Shown one piece after another: positions 42,552-52,439 of a stretch of 56,335 nucleotides of DNA. Source of the stretch: Klebsiella indica (GTDB taxonomy: Bacteria > Pseudomonadota > Gammaproteobacteria > Enterobacterales > Enterobacteriaceae); contig NZ_VCHQ01000018.1 in the NCBI RefSeq assembly GCF_005860775.1, positions 1 through 56,335 on the forward strand, given 5' to 3'. The position numbers were made by a program, and so were the translations under genes. The notes under the pieces were generated by a model, which saw only the letters and a program-made list of their open reading frames with translations, was not told the origin of the DNA and made no database searches. Each line of letters starts with the position of its first letter. Position 1 is the first letter of the stretch.

Positions 42552-44339
42552 TTACTTATTCTCCGGAGACGCTTTTGCCTCTTTCGCCACAACCTGAATA
42601 CCCAGCTCGCCCAGCGACGCCGGGTTAGCGAAGCTTGGCGCTTCAGTCATCAGACAGGCCGCGGCGGTGGTTTTCGGGAACGCGATGACATCACGAATAT
42701 TATCGGTGCCGGTCAGCAGCATGGTCAAACGGTCAAGACCAAATGCCAGACCCGCATGCGGCGGTGTACCGTATTTCAGCGCATCCAACAGGAAACCAAA
42801 TTTCTCACGCTGCTCTTGCTCATTAATACCCAGAATGCCAAATACGGCCTGCTGCATCTCGCTATTGTGAATACGCACGGAACCACCGCCGACTTCATAA
42901 CCGTTGATAACCATATCGTAAGCATTAGCCACCGCCTCTTCTGGTGAGGCTTTCAGCTCTGCGGCGGTTAGATCTTTCGGCGAAGTGAAGGGATGGTGCA
43001 TCGCCGTCAGGCCACCTTCGCCATCATCTTCAAACATCGGGAAGTCGATAACCCACAGCGGCGCCCATTTTGCTTCATCGGTCAGTTTCAGATCATTGCC
43101 CAGCTTCAGACGCAGCGCGCCCAGCGCATCAGCAACGATTTTTTTATTATCCGCGCCGAAGAAAATCATATCGCCATCTTGTGCGCCGGTGCGCTCAAGG
43201 ATCGCGGCAACGATTTCAGCGTTAAGGAATTTCGCCACCGGACTATTGATACCTTCGAGGCCTTTCGCACGCTCAACCACTTTAATATAGGCTAGCCCTT
43301 TCGCACCGTAGATCTGCACGAACTTGCCATACTCATCAATTTGTTTACGGGTCAGAGCGGCGCCACCGGGAACGCGCAGCGCAGCAACGCGGCCTTTGAC
43401 GTCGTTAGCAGGACCAGCGAAGACGGCGAATTCCACCGCTTTCACCAGATCGGCTACGTCCACCAGCTCCATCGGGTTACGCAGGTCTGGTTTGTCGGAA
43501 CCATAGCGACGCTCGGCCTCGGCAAAAGTCATGATCGGGAAATTTCCCAGATCCACGCCTTTCACTTCCAGCCACAAATTACGCACCAGATCTTCCATCA
43601 CTTCACGCACCTGAGGGGCGGTCATAAAGGAGGTTTCAACATCAATCTGGGTGAATTCCGGCTGACGGTCCGCACGCAAGTCTTCATCGCGGAAGCATTT
43701 TACAATCTGATAGTAACGGTCAAAACCAGACATCATCAGCAGTTGTTTAAACAACTGAGGAGACTGCGGCAGCGCGTAGAATTTACCCTTATGAACGCGT
43801 GATGGCACCAGATAGTCGCGCGCGCCTTCCGGCGTGGCTTTCGTCAGCATCGGCGTTTCGATGTCGAGGAAGCCGTGGTCGTCCATAAAGCGGCGCACAA
43901 AGCTGGTGATTCTGGCGCGCGTCTTCAGGCGCTGAGCCATCTCCGGACGACGCAGATCCAGGTAGCGATATTTCAGACGCGCTTCTTCAGTATTGACGTG
44001 ATTAGGATCCAGCGGCAGCGCTTCGGCACGGTTAATAATCGTCAGGTCTGAAGCCAATACTTCAATAGCGCCGGTGGCCATATCGCTATTGACGTTTTTT
44101 TCGTCACGCGCACGCACGGTGCCGGTGACCTGGATGCAGAACTCATTACGCAGTTCGGAGGCCAGCTTTAATGCATCCGCACGATCCGGATCGAAAAACA
44201 CCTGCACGATGCCTTCGCGGTCACGCATATCGATAAAGATAAGGCTACCAAGATCACGACGACGGTTGACCCAACCACACAGAGTCACTTGCTGCCCTAC
44301 GTGGGACAGACTGAGCTGTCCGCAATATTCTGTACGCAT
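42552..44339 (-). CDS. aspS: Aspartyl-tRNA synthetase
   Basis: AspS charges tRNA-Asp. The 595 residues contain an N-terminal anticodon-binding OB fold (about 1-105), the class II core with motif 2 ([17 protein letters not shown]) and motif 3 ([12 protein letters not shown]), and a bacterial GAD insertion (about 290-420). It is a few residues longer than the E. coli enzyme (590) because of the C-terminal tail ASPENK. It heads the aspS-nudB-yebC operon. Confidence 0.98.
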   Translation of the reverse strand: MRTEYCGQLSLSHVGQQVTLCGWVNRRRDLGSLIFIDMRDREGIVQVFFDPDRADALKLASELRNEFCIQVTGTVRARDEKNVNSDMATGAIEVLASDLTIINRAEALPLDPNHVNTEEARLKYRYLDLRRPEMAQRLKTRARITSFVRRFMDDHGFLDIETPMLTKATPEGARDYLVPSRVHKGKFYALPQSPQLFKQLLMMSGFDRYYQIVKCFRDEDLRADRQPEFTQIDVETSFMTAPQVREVMEDLVRNLWLEVKGVDLGNFPIMTFAEAERRYGSDKPDLRNPMELVDVADLVKAVEFAVFAGPANDVKGRVAALRVPGGAALTRKQIDEYGKFVQIYGAKGLAYIKVVERAKGLEGINSPVAKFLNAEIVAAILERTGAQDGDMIFFGADNKKIVADALGALRLKLGNDLKLTDEAKWAPLWVIDFPMFEDDGEGGLTAMHHPFTSPKDLTAAELKASPEEAVANAYDMVINGYEVGGGSVRIHNSEMQQAVFGILGINEQEQREKFGFLLDALKYGTPPHAGLAFGLDRLTMLLTGTDNIRDVIAFPKTTAAACLMTEAPSFANPASLGELGIQVVAKEAKASPENK

Positions 44340-44606
44340 GAGATATCCCTTAACTTAGCCGCAGGCGGATTGTTGCCTGCCTTGCAGGCGACGAGGTCGC
44401 AGCTTTAGCTGATGTCACAACTGAATGAAAAAAGGCGGCTATTATACTGGAAATAATGCCGCACGATAAGCCCGGCACAGCCTGTACGTTGCTTTGCTGT
44501 ACGCTTATTGCCCACACACATAAACGTTAACAAAATTTGTTACCCGCCGACAGGAGGAACAACGGTATGGTAACGGCCTGACAGCAAGCGAACATAGGGG
44601 GATTTC

Positions 44607-45173
44607 ATGTTAGAACTTAATGCAAAAAACACCGCGCTGGTCGTTATCGATCTGCAGGAAGGTATTTTACCTTTCGCCGGCGGCCCACATCATGCCGATG
44701 AGGTGGTTGCCCGGGCAGCAGCACTGGCGAAAAAATGCCGCCAGCGAGATACCCCTGTGATAATGGTTCGCGTCGGCTGGTCGGCTGATTTCGCCGAAGC
44801 GCTAAAACAACCGGTTGATGCGCAGAGCGGCGCCCACGCCCTGCCGGATAACTGGTGGACCTACCCGCGCGCGCTGGAAAAAGAGGCAAGCGATATTGAA
44901 GTGACAAAACGCCAGTGGGGGGCCTTCTATGGCACCGATCTTGAGCTACAGCTTCGTCGCCGCGGTATCGACACCATTATTCTGTGCGGTATCTCCACCA
45001 ATATCGGCGTCGAGTCTACGGCGCGCAATGCCTGGGAGCTGGGCTTCAATCTGATCATTGTTGAAGACGCCTGCAGCGCGGCCACTGCCGAGCAGCACCA
45101 GAGCAGCATGACATATATTTTCCCGCGTATCGCCCGCGTGCGCAGCACCGAGGACGTTCTCGCCGCGTTATAA
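44607..45173 (+). CDS. yecD: Isochorismatase-family hydrolase YecD
   Basis: A 188-residue cysteine hydrolase of the isochorismatase superfamily. It shows the catalytic Asp (VVIDLQEG, D16), a Lys in VTKRQWGAF (about K98) and the Cys nucleophile in [12 protein letters not shown] (about C131), the usual triad. The physiological substrate is unknown. In E. coli it is followed by yecE; here the next genes are an unrelated AT-rich operon, so yecD marks the edge of the island. Confidence 0.93.
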   Translation: MLELNAKNTALVVIDLQEGILPFAGGPHHADEVVARAAALAKKCRQRDTPVIMVRVGWSADFAEALKQPVDAQSGAHALPDNWWTYPRALEKEASDIEVTKRQWGAFYGTDLELQLRRRGIDTIILCGISTNIGVESTARNAWELGFNLIIVEDACSAATAEQHQSSMTYIFPRIARVRSTEDVLAAL

Positions 45174-45322
45174 TATCTTCACCAATAATTCGAGACATAT
45201 CCCAAAACGGTTAATCATACTGAACAGCGCACGCGCTGTTCAGGGAACAGCAGCGATCTTTTCCTGTCCCGCAACATGCAATTATTCATGTCATATATTC
45301 AACTCTAATAAATTAGTCGTTA

Positions 45323-45449
45323 TATACCCGTCATACTTCAAGTTGCATGTGCGTTGGCTTTCCTCGTTCACCCCAGTCACGTACTGGGGTACGCTCCCGG
45401 GGATTCACTGCGTCGCCGCCTTCCTGCAACTCGAATAATTTAGGGTATA
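45323..45449. repeat. ERIC (IRU) element, 127 bp
   Basis: The element starts TATACCCGTCATACTTCAAG and ends GAATAATTTAGGGTATA, with the TCACCCCAGTCACGTACTGG core typical of ERIC. Its length is exactly the canonical 127 bp, with terminal inverted TATACCC/GGGTATA. ERICs are non-coding repeats of enteric genomes, transcribed as part of neighbouring RNAs. Confidence 0.95.
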
Positions 45450-45510
45450 AATATTTTAATCGTTAATATTTGAAAAATATTTTTAAATAAATATTTTTTA
45501 AATACCCTTC

Positions 45511-45530
45511 ATTGTGATTAATATCACATA
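45511..45530 (+). promoter_or_regulatory. CRP site upstream of the beta-lyase operon
   Basis: TGTGATTAATATCACA (45513-45528) is a perfect CRP half-site pair with a 6-base spacer. It is about 110 bases before the first gene, so class I or II activation is possible; the start point is not evident. It suggests use of the operon's substrate as a carbon or nitrogen source. Confidence 0.8.
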
Positions 45531-45597
45531 AACCAATTTTCATAATAACGTTAAAAGAAACCAGAATAACGACCAATTCTGCGACATAGTATCCTGG

Positions 45598-45622
45598 CCA
45601 GATTACATATCAGATAATCTGG
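45598..45622. promoter_or_regulatory. Inverted repeat next to the operon ribosome-binding site
   Basis: CCAGATTA (45598-45605) and TAATCTGG (45615-45622) form a perfect 8-bp inverted repeat with a 9-base spacer. The right arm ends in the GGAG ribosome-binding site (45621-45624) for the gene at 45632. It could be a repressor operator or an RNA hairpin limiting translation. Confidence 0.5.
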
Positions 45623-45631
45623 AGTTATATA

Positions 45632-46792
45632 ATGCATGAATATAATTTTAGCGAAATCATTCATCGTTATGATACTTATAGTGCAAAATGGCATAACTAT
45701 GATAGAGATGTCATCTCTTTATCGATTGCTGATATGGATTTTGCCACTCCAGCATTTATCACTGCAGCACTTATACAATTTGCGCAAAAGAAAATTTATG
45801 GTTATACGTTATTGAGTGATGACTGGAATAAAATCACCTCAGACTGGTTTAAACGGCATTATAACTGGCATGTTAACCCCGATCATATTTTATTTTGCCC
45901 CCGAATCATTCAGGCCATATCGCTTTACATACAAAACTATACGCATGCCGGAGACAAAATAACCCTATTATCGCCAGCCTATGACCCCATTCGCCATTCA
46001 GTTTCGGCAAATCAAAGAACATTGTTAGAAAGCCCTCTAATTTACTCAAACAATCGCTATCTAATTGACTTTGACGATCTTGAAAATAAATTCAGCGTAT
46101 CAGTGTGTTTTATTCTGCTATCACCACACAATCCAACAGGCACCGTCTGGTCAACACAAGATCTGAGAAAAATAGCGAAACTTGCCGAACAATACCAGGT
46201 TTTCGTTATTTCGGATGATGTACATGCCGATTTTAACTTTACTGAACAAAAACATCAAAGCATATCATCAGTGAGTGAGTTCGTTGAACACAACTCATTT
46301 ATTTGCACGTCGCCATCAAAAACATTCAATATGGCAGGATTAGAAGTCGCCAATATTGTTATTGCTAATGAAAAGCATCGCAATAAATTTAAAAACTGCT
46401 TAATTGCTTCTGGCATTCACAATCCAAATTATTTTTCCGTGCCTGCTTTTATCGCTGCCTATACTCAAGGCGACTTCTGGTTAACAGAAGTAAAGAAACA
46501 GCTGCAGCATAATAAAATCTGGGTGATAAGCGCGTGTAAAAAATATTTTCCAGAATGGCATATCACCGACAGTCAAGGAACCTATATGTTATGGGTAAAC
46601 TATCAAAAAATGAATATTACTGAATCACAGTTAAAATACTGGTTTATCAATTTAGCCAAAGTTGAGATGAGTTTTGGCCGTGACTTTGGCTACACCGGGA
46701 ATGGGTTCTTTAGAATCAATATCGCGACCCCGCTCTCCCTGCTCAAAGAAGCATTTGAGCGACTTATTCAAACTAATCCTTATCACCATTAA
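45632..46792 (+). CDS. MalY/PatB-type C-S beta-lyase or aminotransferase
   Basis: A 386-residue PLP enzyme of fold type I, class I/II aminotransferase family, closest in style to MalY/PatB cystathionine beta-lyases. Signs are SIADMDFATP (about 31-40; MalY-type motif), SPHNPTGTVW (about 164-173), SDDVHADF (194-201; canonical SDEIH with E replaced by D) and the PLP Lys K230 in SPSKTFNMAG. Such enzymes split C-S bonds of cysteine conjugates to pyruvate, ammonia and a thiol. The gene is AT-rich against the backbone, suggesting transfer, and leads an operon with an M20 hydrolase and a transporter. A true transaminase role cannot be excluded. Confidence 0.85.
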   Translation: MHEYNFSEIIHRYDTYSAKWHNYDRDVISLSIADMDFATPAFITAALIQFAQKKIYGYTLLSDDWNKITSDWFKRHYNWHVNPDHILFCPRIIQAISLYIQNYTHAGDKITLLSPAYDPIRHSVSANQRTLLESPLIYSNNRYLIDFDDLENKFSVSVCFILLSPHNPTGTVWSTQDLRKIAKLAEQYQVFVISDDVHADFNFTEQKHQSISSVSEFVEHNSFICTSPSKTFNMAGLEVANIVIANEKHRNKFKNCLIASGIHNPNYFSVPAFIAAYTQGDFWLTEVKKQLQHNKIWVISACKKYFPEWHITDSQGTYMLWVNYQKMNITESQLKYWFINLAKVEMSFGRDFGYTGNGFFRINIATPLSLLKEAFERLIQTNPYHH

Positions 46793-46803
46793 AGGAGTGC
46801 GCC

Positions 46804-47991
46804 ATGCCTGCTTTTATATCGATAATCAATGATTCTGTTACTGAAATCTATCCTGAAGTGGTTCAGTGGCGAAGACATTTCCACCAGTATCCGGAGCTCT
46901 CATTTAAAGAATATAAGACGGCTGAATTTATTTACCAAAAACTATTGGCATTAAACTGTTTTGAGATTGAGAGGCCGCTTGAAACGGCTGTTGTTGCTAC
47001 ACTAAAAGGTTCCGCTCCGGGTAAAGCGATTGCTTTACGTGCTGATATTGATGCTCTTCCCGTTAACGAAGAAAATGATGTTGATTACTGTTCGGTCAAC
47101 AAAGGGATAATGCACGCCTGTGCTCATGATGGCCATGCCGCAGCATTACTCGGTGTGGCATATATTTTAGCCAGGTATAAACACCTGATTCAGGGTTCGA
47201 TAAAACTGATATTTCAACCTGCTGAAGAAATTGGTTCCGGTGCAATCAGATTAATTGATAAAGGTATTTTAAATGGGCTGGACTATCTATTTGGCATACA
47301 TATATGGTCACCGCTTGAGTTGGGGAAAATAGGTATTTGCTATGGGCCAATGATGGCCGCTGGCGACTTTTTTAAAATTGAAATAAAAGGTAAAGGGGGT
47401 CATGGCGCGATACCACAAGAAGCCATTGACCCGGTGGTCATTGGTTCTGAAATAGTTTTAGCATTACAATCCATTGTTTCCCGTAAAATTAATCCGATTA
47501 GAACCGGTCTAATCTCAGTGACTAAATTTGACGCCAGTTCATCATATAACACTATCCCCGAAACAGTTAATTTAGGCGGTACATTGCGTTCATTAGATAT
47601 GGAGACAATGGAGCAACTCTATCGAGGAATTGAAAAACTTAGTCAACAAATTGCCCAGGCACATGGCGCTACCGTTTCTGTCAGCTTTGATAGTCGTCCA
47701 AATGCAGCTCCGCTGGTTAATAATATTGCAGTAACCCAAATGGTTGAAGAAGCGTTAATCGAAGGTATTGGACAAAACCATTGCCAACGTACCGATCCAA
47801 CCTTAGCCGGCGAAGATTTTTCCCAATATACCAAACATGGTATTCCCGCTTGTTTTTTATTTATTGGCACTCGGGCTGAAAACTCTGACTACCCTCATCA
47901 CCACCCCCGATTTAATATTCAAGAAGAATCAATGCTATTTTCAATGAAAGCTTTCCTTAACATTATTCGCAAAATAGCGATGACACAATAA
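46804..47991 (+). CDS. M20-family amidohydrolase (N-acyl amino acid deacylase type)
   Basis: A 395-residue metallopeptidase of the M20D/HipO-like group that removes N-acyl groups from amino acids. Metal-site motifs are RADIDALPVNE (79-89), HACAHDGH (104-111, with Cys106 and His108), PAEE (139-142) and GIHIW (about 174-178). The dimerisation domain covers about 190-300. AAGGAG 8 bases before the ATG is a strong ribosome-binding site. It is 11 bases after the beta-lyase, so the two act together: deacylation would expose the amino acid that the lyase then cleaves. The exact acyl group and amino acid are not known. Confidence 0.87.
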   Translation: MPAFISIINDSVTEIYPEVVQWRRHFHQYPELSFKEYKTAEFIYQKLLALNCFEIERPLETAVVATLKGSAPGKAIALRADIDALPVNEENDVDYCSVNKGIMHACAHDGHAAALLGVAYILARYKHLIQGSIKLIFQPAEEIGSGAIRLIDKGILNGLDYLFGIHIWSPLELGKIGICYGPMMAAGDFFKIEIKGKGGHGAIPQEAIDPVVIGSEIVLALQSIVSRKINPIRTGLISVTKFDASSSYNTIPETVNLGGTLRSLDMETMEQLYRGIEKLSQQIAQAHGATVSVSFDSRPNAAPLVNNIAVTQMVEEALIEGIGQNHCQRTDPTLAGEDFSQYTKHGIPACFLFIGTRAENSDYPHHHPRFNIQEESMLFSMKAFLNIIRKIAMTQ

Positions 47992-48004
47992 GAGGCTTAG
48001 CAAC

Positions 48005-49363
48005 ATGCATAATAATCAAAAAATACCTTTATATGAAAAAATCAGTTATGGGTTAGGCGATACTGCATGTAACCTAATTTATATGGTGGTAACCACTTAT
48101 CTTACTTTCTATTTCACTGATGTTTATGGAATTAGCGTAACAGTTGTTGGGGTATTAATGCTGGCGGTACGCTTTCTCGATATGATAGATAGTCCAGTAT
48201 TAGGCATTTTAATTGATAAAACCAATACCCGCTGGGGAAAATCCAGGCCCTGGATTTTATGGTTTTGCATACCCTTTGCCGCATCCTGTATCATGCTCTT
48301 TTGGGGGCCAGACTTAAGCGCAACCGGAAAAATGATTTACGCATTCGCTGCTTATGTCATGGTTAGCGTATTTTATTCATGCGTAAATAATCCACTATCG
48401 ACCATGTTACCAAGCTTAACGAGCGATCAGCAAGAAAGAACAGTGGCTAATACTTTCCGTATGCTGGGCGGACAATTTGGTGGCCTTATCGTTAATATGA
48501 CACTCCTGCCTTTAGTTGCATTTTTGGGTGCCGGGGATATGCAAAAAGGATTTTTTGCCACTCTCTGCCTTTATGCAGTAGTGGGTGTGGCCTTGTTACT
48601 AATTACATTCTTTAACACTCGCGAAAGAGTAGAAACATCATCGAGTAAACAGTCCTTACCTTTTAAGGAGGGTATTAAATCTATCAAAGGGAATACGCCC
48701 TGGCTGATGGCTCTATTATTAACAATTTTCTGTTATATCTGTTATACACAGCGTTCGACTGCTGCCATCTATTATTTGACTTATTATATTGGGCAACCAG
48801 ATGTTGTGCCAATTGTAAACTCATTAGCGATGTGTAGTATTTTAGGTTTATTCATGGTGCCATTTTTAACCCGCCATTTCGATAAGCGCTGGGTAATCCT
48901 GGTAGGTTATGCTGTATTTGCATTGGGGCAGTTTATTATATTCTTAGGTGATAAAAACCTTTGGATTATCTATTTTGGAACTGTTTTTGGTGCTATAGGC
49001 AAAGGATTTACTTCAGGTTTATTATTTGTCATGATTGCCGATACTGTTGATTTTGGCGAGTGGAAATCAGGGATTCGGGCGCAAGGATTATTAGTCTCAA
49101 CCGCTGCCGGCATTGGTATCAAACTAGGCGCCGGGCTTGGCGGAGCCATTCCGATGTGGATTTTAGCTTCCGGTGGTTATGTTGCCAATCAACCACAAAG
49201 CCAGGAGTCAATGAATGCAATTGTCGCAAGTTATATTTGGGTACCTATTGCTTTTGCACTTATATGCGTGCTGATCTTATTATTCTTTAAATATGAAAAA
49301 CCCTTTAATGAAATCATCGCGGATCTCAATGAACGAAATAAAAACAAACAACCCGCACAGTGA
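48005..49363 (+). CDS. GPH/MelB-family MFS transporter
   Basis: A 452-residue, 12-span transporter of the glycoside-pentoside-hexuronide:cation symporter group. Family signs are the N-terminal EKISYGLGDTACN, DSPVLGILIDKTNTRWGKSRPW (two parts, about residues 61-82; the MelB-type cation and sugar loop) and DFGEWKSGIRAQG (about 346-358). It lies 13 bases after the amidohydrolase. GPH carriers usually move sugars or glycosides, which is odd beside two amino-acid-type enzymes; the substrate may be a sugar- or acyl-conjugated amino acid. Confidence 0.87.
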   Translation: MHNNQKIPLYEKISYGLGDTACNLIYMVVTTYLTFYFTDVYGISVTVVGVLMLAVRFLDMIDSPVLGILIDKTNTRWGKSRPWILWFCIPFAASCIMLFWGPDLSATGKMIYAFAAYVMVSVFYSCVNNPLSTMLPSLTSDQQERTVANTFRMLGGQFGGLIVNMTLLPLVAFLGAGDMQKGFFATLCLYAVVGVALLLITFFNTRERVETSSSKQSLPFKEGIKSIKGNTPWLMALLLTIFCYICYTQRSTAAIYYLTYYIGQPDVVPIVNSLAMCSILGLFMVPFLTRHFDKRWVILVGYAVFALGQFIIFLGDKNLWIIYFGTVFGAIGKGFTSGLLFVMIADTVDFGEWKSGIRAQGLLVSTAAGIGIKLGAGLGGAIPMWILASGGYVANQPQSQESMNAIVASYIWVPIAFALICVLILLFFKYEKPFNEIIADLNERNKNKQPAQ

Positions 49364-49389
49364 TAGCTGTGTGCATTAACACATATTCG

Positions 49390-49429
49390 ATCTGACAGTT
49401 ACCGGTTAGTATACTGGTGTCTGTCAGAT
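49390..49429 (+). terminator. Stem-loop after the transporter gene
   Basis: ATCTGACAG (49390-49398) pairs perfectly with CTGTCAGAT (49421-49429), with further partial pairing inside (ACCGGT with ACTGGT). Only a weak T-rich tract follows. It probably ends the beta-lyase operon. Confidence 0.6.
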
Positions 49430-49525
49430 TATCTCTGGCTTATGTTTTGCACAGAGCAATAGCGGTAAACGCATCACGTGAGACGCAAATCATTCTTCCG
49501 CCTTTCGCTACCATGCTTTTACTGG

Positions 49526-49570
49526 CCTGACGCAATAAATATTGCGTTCAGGAGCAACCTCAGATATGCT
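49526..49570 (+). promoter_or_regulatory. Fluoride operon promoter with palindrome over the -35
   Basis: TTGCGT (49542-49547) and TATGCT (49565-49570) are 17 bp apart and make a fair sigma-70 promoter with a start near 49577, 4 bases before the aptamer. The -35 lies in a long inverted repeat: CGCAATA-AA-TATTGCG (49531-49546), extended by CCTGA...TCAGG (49526-49552). This looks like an operator, so a DNA-binding regulator may act in addition to the riboswitch. Confidence 0.6.
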
Positions 49571-49580
49571 CGATCCATAA

Positions 49581-49641
49581 GGTGATGGTGTTCCACCTTT
49601 CCCAACCGCCGGTTCATTCGAACCGGATGATGACGCCTGAT
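49581..49641 (+). ncRNA. Fluoride (crcB-class) riboswitch aptamer
   Basis: The segment carries every landmark of the fluoride aptamer. These are P1 (GGTG 49581-49584 with CACC), the pseudoknot strands GGTGTT (49587-49592) and GACGCC (49632-49637), the conserved AACCG, a 7-bp hairpin (49609-49615 with 49620-49626) and the conserved ATGATGACGCC before the 3' end. It stands directly in front of a family II pyrophosphatase and in an operon with enolase and crcB, known members of the fluoride regulon. Binding of fluoride should turn expression on. No strong terminator follows, so control is probably at translation start. Confidence 0.95.
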
Positions 49642-49688
49642 ATACAACTGTTGCTGTTTTTCTATACGCAGGTATGTCAGGTGTTCAT

Positions 49689-50651
49689 ATGCAAAACTTA
49701 ACCACTATTTCCGTACTTCCGGCTACACCCACCGTTGAAAGCGATTCTTTCATTCGCGTTTTTGGTCATCGCAATCCTGACAGCGACACGATCTGCAGCG
49801 CACTGGTTGTTGCCGACTGGCTCAACTACCGCGGTCAACTCTCGCGGCCTTATCGCCTCGGTGAAATCACACCGGAAACCCAATACATACTGCAAGCGGC
49901 AGGCGTCACGCAGCCCGAATTGCTCACTGAAGATTTGACGGATAAAACGGTCTGGCTGGTCGATTTCACCGATGTTGAACAGGGACCGCCCACACTGACG
50001 GACAGCAACGTTATCGGCATCATTGACCACCATCGGCTCGGAACTATTATTACCAGAAATCCGCCAGATGTCTGGATCCGCGCGGTCGGCTGCTGTGGGA
50101 CGGTAATTCTACATATCCTGAGCATAGAGAGCCCTATGCCGCTTACTGCGGCGCAGGCTATACTGCTTATGGGCGCAATTCTCAGCGACACTGTCGCACT
50201 TAGCGGTCCAACCACCACCGCCGAAGATCGAAAAGCCGTTGCCATGTTACGGGAAATCGCAGGTGTGGATTATGACAAATTCGTTGCCGGGCTACTTACC
50301 GCCAAAACAGATTTAACCGGTCAATCGGCTTTCGTACTGCTTCATCGCGATGCCAAGAATTATCAAATCCACGGTATCTCTTTGCTGTTATCGCAGATCG
50401 AGGTTCACGACATGGCCGATATTACTCCCCACCTTGCTGCCCTGCAGCAGGAGATTGACCACAGTTGTCAACATAGCGATCTGGATATGGTTGTGCTGAT
50501 GGTAACGGACATTACGCACCATAATTCCATGCTGTATTTTTCAGATAACAGTCTGACAGGCGCACGTCAGGTCTTTTTGCCCGGCATGACAAGCAGAAAA
50601 AAAGAGATTCTGCCCTGGCTTACGCAACGTTTTGTATCAACTAAGAGGTGA
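49689..50651 (+). CDS. ppaC: Family II (Mn-dependent type) inorganic pyrophosphatase
   Basis: Family II pyrophosphatases (DHH superfamily) hydrolyse PPi and are unrelated to the usual enteric Ppa. From ATG 49689 (AGGTG 5 bases upstream) the product is 320 residues. Motifs are GHRNPDSD (about 26-33), VDFTD (about 91-95; usually VDHNE), the DHH triad IDHHR (about 112-116), LMGAILSDTV (about 160-169) and C-terminal SRKKEI. The upstream ATG 49674 abuts its only possible ribosome-binding site and is less likely. As first gene after the fluoride riboswitch it is probably a replacement for fluoride-inhibited Ppa. The HNE to FTD change is unusual. Confidence 0.92.
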   Translation: MQNLTTISVLPATPTVESDSFIRVFGHRNPDSDTICSALVVADWLNYRGQLSRPYRLGEITPETQYILQAAGVTQPELLTEDLTDKTVWLVDFTDVEQGPPTLTDSNVIGIIDHHRLGTIITRNPPDVWIRAVGCCGTVILHILSIESPMPLTAAQAILLMGAILSDTVALSGPTTTAEDRKAVAMLREIAGVDYDKFVAGLLTAKTDLTGQSAFVLLHRDAKNYQIHGISLLLSQIEVHDMADITPHLAALQQEIDHSCQHSDLDMVVLMVTDITHHNSMLYFSDNSLTGARQVFLPGMTSRKKEILPWLTQRFVSTKR

Positions 50652-50654
50652 GGT

Positions 50655-51083
50655 ATGCAAATCTACCGGCACGCATTGGTACTTGTTCAGAATGAAACCG
50701 ATGGTCAGCTACTGCTCCAGCATGCCGAATGTCTGGCAAAAGAAACGGGAACCCTTATTACGGTCGGTCATATCAGTACTGATTATCGGGAAATGGATTT
50801 CACGAGTGATTCACTCACCAGGGACCTTCAGGCGCGCGAGATTATCGACGCAAAAGCCATGCTGAGTCGCCTGGTGGAATCCTGCAGTATTGATATTGAA
50901 GTCAGATCCATTGTCACTATCCATCGTTTCAAAGATGTTGAGGCTATTATCCAGCGAGAGAACATCGATCTGGTTATGCTGGGGCATAAAAATCGTCTAT
51001 TTGGTGAATACTCATCGTTCTCTTTTGAATTTATCAATCATCTTTCTATTGATGTACTGATTAAACATATATCCACTCCTTAA
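50655..51083 (+). CDS. Universal stress protein (UspA family)
   Basis: A 142-residue single-domain Usp with the family's alternating strand-helix pattern and a C-terminal HLSIDVLIKH strand. The ATP-binding loop GX2GX9G(S/T) is not intact (it reads LGHKNRLFGEYSSFSF), so it may not bind ATP. It starts 3 bases after ppaC with two overlapping AGAGGTGAGG-type ribosome-binding sites. UspA-like genes are known members of fluoride riboswitch operons; what they do there is unknown. Confidence 0.88.
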   Translation: MQIYRHALVLVQNETDGQLLLQHAECLAKETGTLITVGHISTDYREMDFTSDSLTRDLQAREIIDAKAMLSRLVESCSIDIEVRSIVTIHRFKDVEAIIQRENIDLVMLGHKNRLFGEYSSFSFEFINHLSIDVLIKHISTP

Positions 51084-52385
<1,302 letters not shown>

Positions 52386-52396
52386 TCCTGTACATG

Positions 52397-52421
52397 CCTT
52401 CCGTACCGATGGTACGGAAGG
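52397..52421 (+). promoter_or_regulatory. Perfect 11-bp stem-loop between enolase and the small gene
   Basis: CCTTCCGTACC (52397-52407) pairs with GGTACGGAAGG (52411-52421) around a GAT loop. No T tract follows, so it is not a typical terminator. It may protect the upstream mRNA from 3' exonucleases or lower expression of the genes after it. Confidence 0.6.
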
Positions 52422-52439
52422 TGATGGAGGACATCTTCT

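Larger units (their letters stand above)
45174..45631. other. yecD-island junction: hairpin, ERIC, operon promoter
   Basis: This 458-base gap has no gene. It contains a 10-bp stem-loop (45220-45229 with 45234-45243), probably the yecD 3' end but without a T tract, then a full ERIC element, then a very AT-rich stretch holding a CRP site and an inverted repeat before the next operon. Composition falls sharply after the ERIC. Confidence 0.7.
49364..49688. other. Intergenic region ahead of the fluoride operon
   Basis: This 325-base gap holds the terminator of the upstream operon, then a promoter at 49542-49570 inside and beyond a palindrome, then the fluoride aptamer and the leader up to the pyrophosphatase start. 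All but about 100 bases (49430-49525), in which I see nothing, can be assigned. Confidence 0.8.

Noticed and set aside
49526-49552. Palindrome as a terminator of the transporter operon
   Set aside because: No T tract follows and the -35 of a 17-bp-spaced promoter lies in it, so an operator role fits better.
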